Assembly: GCA_023375785.1 (NCBI GenBank)
Contig: SZWC01000513.1
Coordinates: 93,114 to 123,113 of the forward strand
Direction of reading: 5' to 3'
Length of the DNA: 30,000 nucleotides
From: Penium margaritaceum
Lineage: Eukaryota; Streptophyta; Zygnematophyceae; Desmidiales; Peniaceae
In this document: piece by piece, positions 27,480-30,000 of the stretch
How the letters are laid out: every line of letters begins with the position of its first letter
Numbering within the stretch: the stretch's first letter is position 1
The notes under the pieces: model-generated
The model's input: only the letters and a program-made list of their open reading frames with translations
Database searches by the model: none
What the model was told of the DNA's origin: nothing
Position numbers and translations under genes: made by a program

Positions 27480-28440
27480 CCTTCATGTGGAAGATGGCTC
27501 AGGGCATTTGCATGTCAGTTTGCTCATGTCGGCTGATAATTGATGCGTATGTGGTAACCTTGGAGGAGGAGAGCCCTGAACTTCCCTGGACTGGCTGCTT
27601 CTTGCTTTCCGTGTCAATGATGGACTATCTTACGTATGCAATCATCCGCTGCACTTTTTTTTTCTACTTCTTGCGGCAGGATGACCTGGAGGCCTTCCCA
27701 AGACCAACTAGTGGTGATGGTAAAGGGGAGATTGAAGCCGAGAAAACTCAACAACAGGGTGTTGTTCCAAGGCGAGGTTTGATCTCCTCCTATGCCTACT
27801 AACAAGCCATTTTCCAAAGGAAATCCGCATCCTGATGTGTAGGCTGCTGTGGGGGTTGGAAAAACTTAGTGTGGTCGCAGAAAAATCAATGGTAGGAGGA
27901 GATGAAGCCAAGGAAGATTTTCACTTGTGCAGCTGAGCTTGTTTGATTCCATTCTTTAACCGCCATGATTTCCTATGGATCAATAGCAATGCCTTTTGTA
28001 CTCATGAAAAACCTTATGAACTTCATCTTACCAGTGCCAGTGATGTATTCTGCTGCTTTTTGCTTCAGGATTGTACGGCGGAGTGCAGTAAACACCTCAT
28101 CCAGGGAGGAGAGGAGTTCTGCAAAGGTGTGGGCACCAATGTGTCATTAATTTAAGAAATGAAATTGGGGATGTGGCACAGTGTAGCATCCATAAGCCGC
28201 TAGATGGTGGTGCTTACATTGCAAAAGCCAAAAGGCATGCGCATTAACCCATACAGTCCTTTGGGGGTCAGGAACAGTGTTTTGGGAATGGAGTTTGTAT
28301 GCATGTGGATAGCATGATGGAATGAAGACCTGACGTCCAGCTTTGCAAAGCAAGAGCCACTTCTGCAGCTGCTTGTGGAGCATGTTCCTGGTACAAACAA
28401 TGTTGCTGCTGATTTTTTCCGTTGCCATTTCATGGCCGGT
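27480..28440 (-). pseudogene. pol: Ty3/gypsy reverse transcriptase and partial RNase H, decayed
   Basis: Reading on the minus strand, reverse transcriptase motifs appear in order: MLHKQLQK, then CFAKLDVRSSFHHAIHMH (first Asp, about 28340), IPKTLF, GLYGLMRMPFGFCNVSTTI and RLMDATLCHIPNFIS. The catalytic YxDD position is stop-Ile-Asn-Asp at 28154-28143. HTFAELLSSLDEVFTALRR, MKFIRFFMSTKGIAIDP, EIMAVKEWNQT and VKIFLGFISSYH follow, then FLWKMAC...EEIKPRLGTTP, the RT-RNase H connection. ALLLQ and, near 27500, HANALSHLPHEGW (usual ADALSRLP) mark RNase H; its middle is shortened. At least two frameshifts and several stops are present. Reverse transcriptase here is not next to an integrase; one lies about 5.5 kb downstream on the same strand. 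Confidence 0.82.
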
Positions 28441-28689
28441 CACATTTTGTGCCATACTGATGCCACCGTTGATCACCTGGGAGCTGCGCCAGTGGAGGAT
28501 GGTCCTGACAGCATCGATGACCATGTGGACAATGAGTTTGCAGATGTTCATAGATGCCGCAATCATAAGGTGCTTTTTGATGTTGAGGGTGTGCGCGTGC
28601 TCCTCCGCCTGCCGGTGCTGCTCCCGCCGGTACCTGGTTTTACTTGGTTGTGTGGAGCTTCTTGTATCTGTCCGTTGCATCTGCTGCTG

Positions 28690-29902
28690 CTTTTTGGAGG
28701 GATTGGCACTTCCACGGGCTGACATGCATGGTCTAGATACCACTATATGTGATTGCCTGGGTTCATGAAATCTTTTTTGATCTTGGACAATGCTTCTTCC
28801 TTGATGAGAAGCTTGAACCATCCAATGAGGGCATTTACAAAATATTCATACGTGGCAAATGGTTTCCACGTGTCTTACCAATCTTCTATGGCTCCCTGTA
28901 CGTGGAGTTCTGATTTTGTCCTTAGGAGATCAACAAGAATGTACCCTATGCTGGCCTGGAGACCAATCTGATCCAACCACTGCCAATGATATTCACCCGG
29001 AGCTCCTTTGAAGGCGTCTAGTCATGGAAGATGTGCACAGTCTGTTCTGATGAATTGCGTGAGAGGTACCATGCTGCGATTACCGGAACCAGCTATGATC
29101 TAGGTCTGAGTTGGGGCTTATATTCAGCTCAATGAGATGTGAGATGTACCCAGTGGCATTCTGCTCAGATATTGTTGTGGATGTCCCTGTGGAGGGATTC
29201 CAGTGCTGGCTATCCCCACTTGTGCTGGCCCGTGTTGGGAAAGATTATTCCTAGGAGTGGCCTACATCCCTTGCCAAGGGTACAAGTAGTGTTGGCCTTG
29301 TTCTGATGAGAGGTTTGTCAGATTCATCGGAATCCGGTGCTTCGGCAAGGGGAAACTTGGCCCACATATGGAAGAGAAGGCCTGTTTCTGGTATGGGAGA
29401 GTCTATGAGAGGTCCAGCTCTGACCCACTAGAGGTGTGGCTGCATACGCAAGTCCACTTGGAATCAAATTTCCCTGAGGTTTCGAGTCTACCAAACTTGC
29501 TGGCTGCGAATGGAGTGGTGCAACAGTCCCAAGAGCGTAGCCCGTCTACTATTGCTGCGGAGGATATGTCCCAGTTAGGGGCATCATAGAAGATGGGTTT
29601 GCAGGCTGGTATATGAATGCTCAGTGGGGCAAGCTCAGTGGTTGTGTTTGCTGCTGTCAACTTCTGGTCTGATGAAACTGGTGGGTTAGCCATCCCCGGA
29701 GTTGCATGATTATTGCATGCTGTGGCTGGCTTTTGTTGTTGTACTGCATTCTGTGGGGTGGAGGCAGGTGCGGACATGTCACATGTTGTCGTTGGTGAAT
29801 TCCTCTCACTGCTCTGATGTTCTGCACAAGTATTGCCTGATGATGCGGGCCCTGATACGATGACGCGGAATCCCTCAGGGTGAGAAACCCAGGGGTTTTC
29901 AT
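28690..29902 (-). pseudogene. gag: Probable gypsy Gag remnant upstream of the reverse transcriptase
   Basis: One minus-strand frame from about 29040 to 28690 reads LDAFKGAPGEYHWQWLDQIG, GYILVDLLRTKSELHVQGAI, DTWKPFATYEYFVNALIGWF and EEALSKIKKDFMNPG. Its W/F/L pattern and position before the reverse transcriptase fit a Ty3/gypsy capsid. Stops are TGA near 29020, TAA near 28878 and TAG near 28742; two of them fall beside Trp codons. Further upstream, a 124-codon frame (29403-29777) is Thr/Ala/Pro-rich with CKPIFYDAPNWDISSA. A basic Ser/Thr/Arg-rich linker (about 28690-28560) separates gag from the reverse transcriptase. No protease or zinc knuckle is seen, so part of the element is deleted. The 5' end lies beyond the window. 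Confidence 0.55.
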
Positions 29903-30000
29903 TTTATCTTACAGGTAGGATCCCTGCGTTCGGGTGAGATAGTGCTGGAAAAAGAATTCTGAATCTGGGGGATGAGCAGCGCCCAAAGAGTGTGTCCTTG
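29903..30000. other. Window edge, unassigned
   Basis: The last ~100 bp show no motif. They probably continue the upstream part of the minus-strand gypsy remnant, but this cannot be tested within the window. Confidence 0.4.

Noticed and set aside
28147..28821. 224-codon minus-strand frame as an independent gene
   Set aside because: It overlaps the gypsy reverse transcriptase in a shifted frame. Only its middle part (MLHKQLQK) belongs to pol; the rest is out-of-frame reading.
1..30000. A novel defence or biosynthetic system
   Set aside because: Every strong protein signal maps to known retroelement domains or zinc fingers. The remaining frames are decayed or unrecognised, and no set of intact, co-oriented new genes is present.

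Overview
The window is repeat-dominated nuclear DNA from a eukaryote. It contains at least five LTR-retrotransposon copies or fragments, a DNA-transposon-like inverted-repeat element, a coding tandem array and scraps of decayed gene-like sequence. No bacterial operon, rRNA or tRNA gene was found, and no fully intact autonomous element. The density and mix of Ty1/copia and Ty3/gypsy elements suggest a plant or green-alga type genome. That is an inference; nothing here fixes the species.

Layout, left to right. Positions 1-1445 hold an (AC)n microsatellite and two possible decayed exons on the minus strand. Copia element A (1446 to about 7215, plus strand) has a full 5' LTR, gag, pol and a 3'-truncated second LTR. 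After a 268-bp AT-rich spacer, copia element B (7484 to about 10935) is the same family: 5' LTR, gag and integrase, cut off before reverse transcriptase. On the minus strand, 10967-11985 encodes the remains of a cysteine-rich protein with a PHD-type finger and several further Cx2C pairs. Next comes an 87-bp (29-codon) tandem array at about 12389-13761, which resumes at 19722-20375.

The array is split by copia element C (13762-19721), the best-preserved element. It has both LTRs, a perfect 5-bp target-site duplication (GTTGC), an open gag of 264 codons and a pol with all catalytic motifs but many stops. Removing C and one duplication copy restores the 87-bp period exactly.

From 20711 to 22020 the minus strand carries a Ty3/gypsy integrase. 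Upstream of it, also on the minus strand, lies a long decayed coiled-coil and proline-rich coding region (22250-24230). This is interrupted by a 323-326-bp tandem duplication with a single N at the junction. An inverted-repeat element with 14-bp TIRs and perfect 8-bp duplications (25015-25721, hAT-like) follows. Next is a 3' fragment of the C-type copia family (about 25785-26872). A second minus-strand Ty3/gypsy remnant, with RNase H, reverse transcriptase and gag-like parts, runs from about 27480 to the end.

The most informative results are mechanistic. All three copia copies that retain a 5' LTR carry, 2-4 nt after it, a sequence complementary to the anticodon arm of initiator tRNA-Met. This points to half-tRNA priming as in Drosophila copia and yeast Ty5. 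The C-type LTRs contain Pol III A-box and B-box-like motifs. Insertion order can be read directly: the array existed before C. I found no convincing evidence of a new defence or metabolic system.
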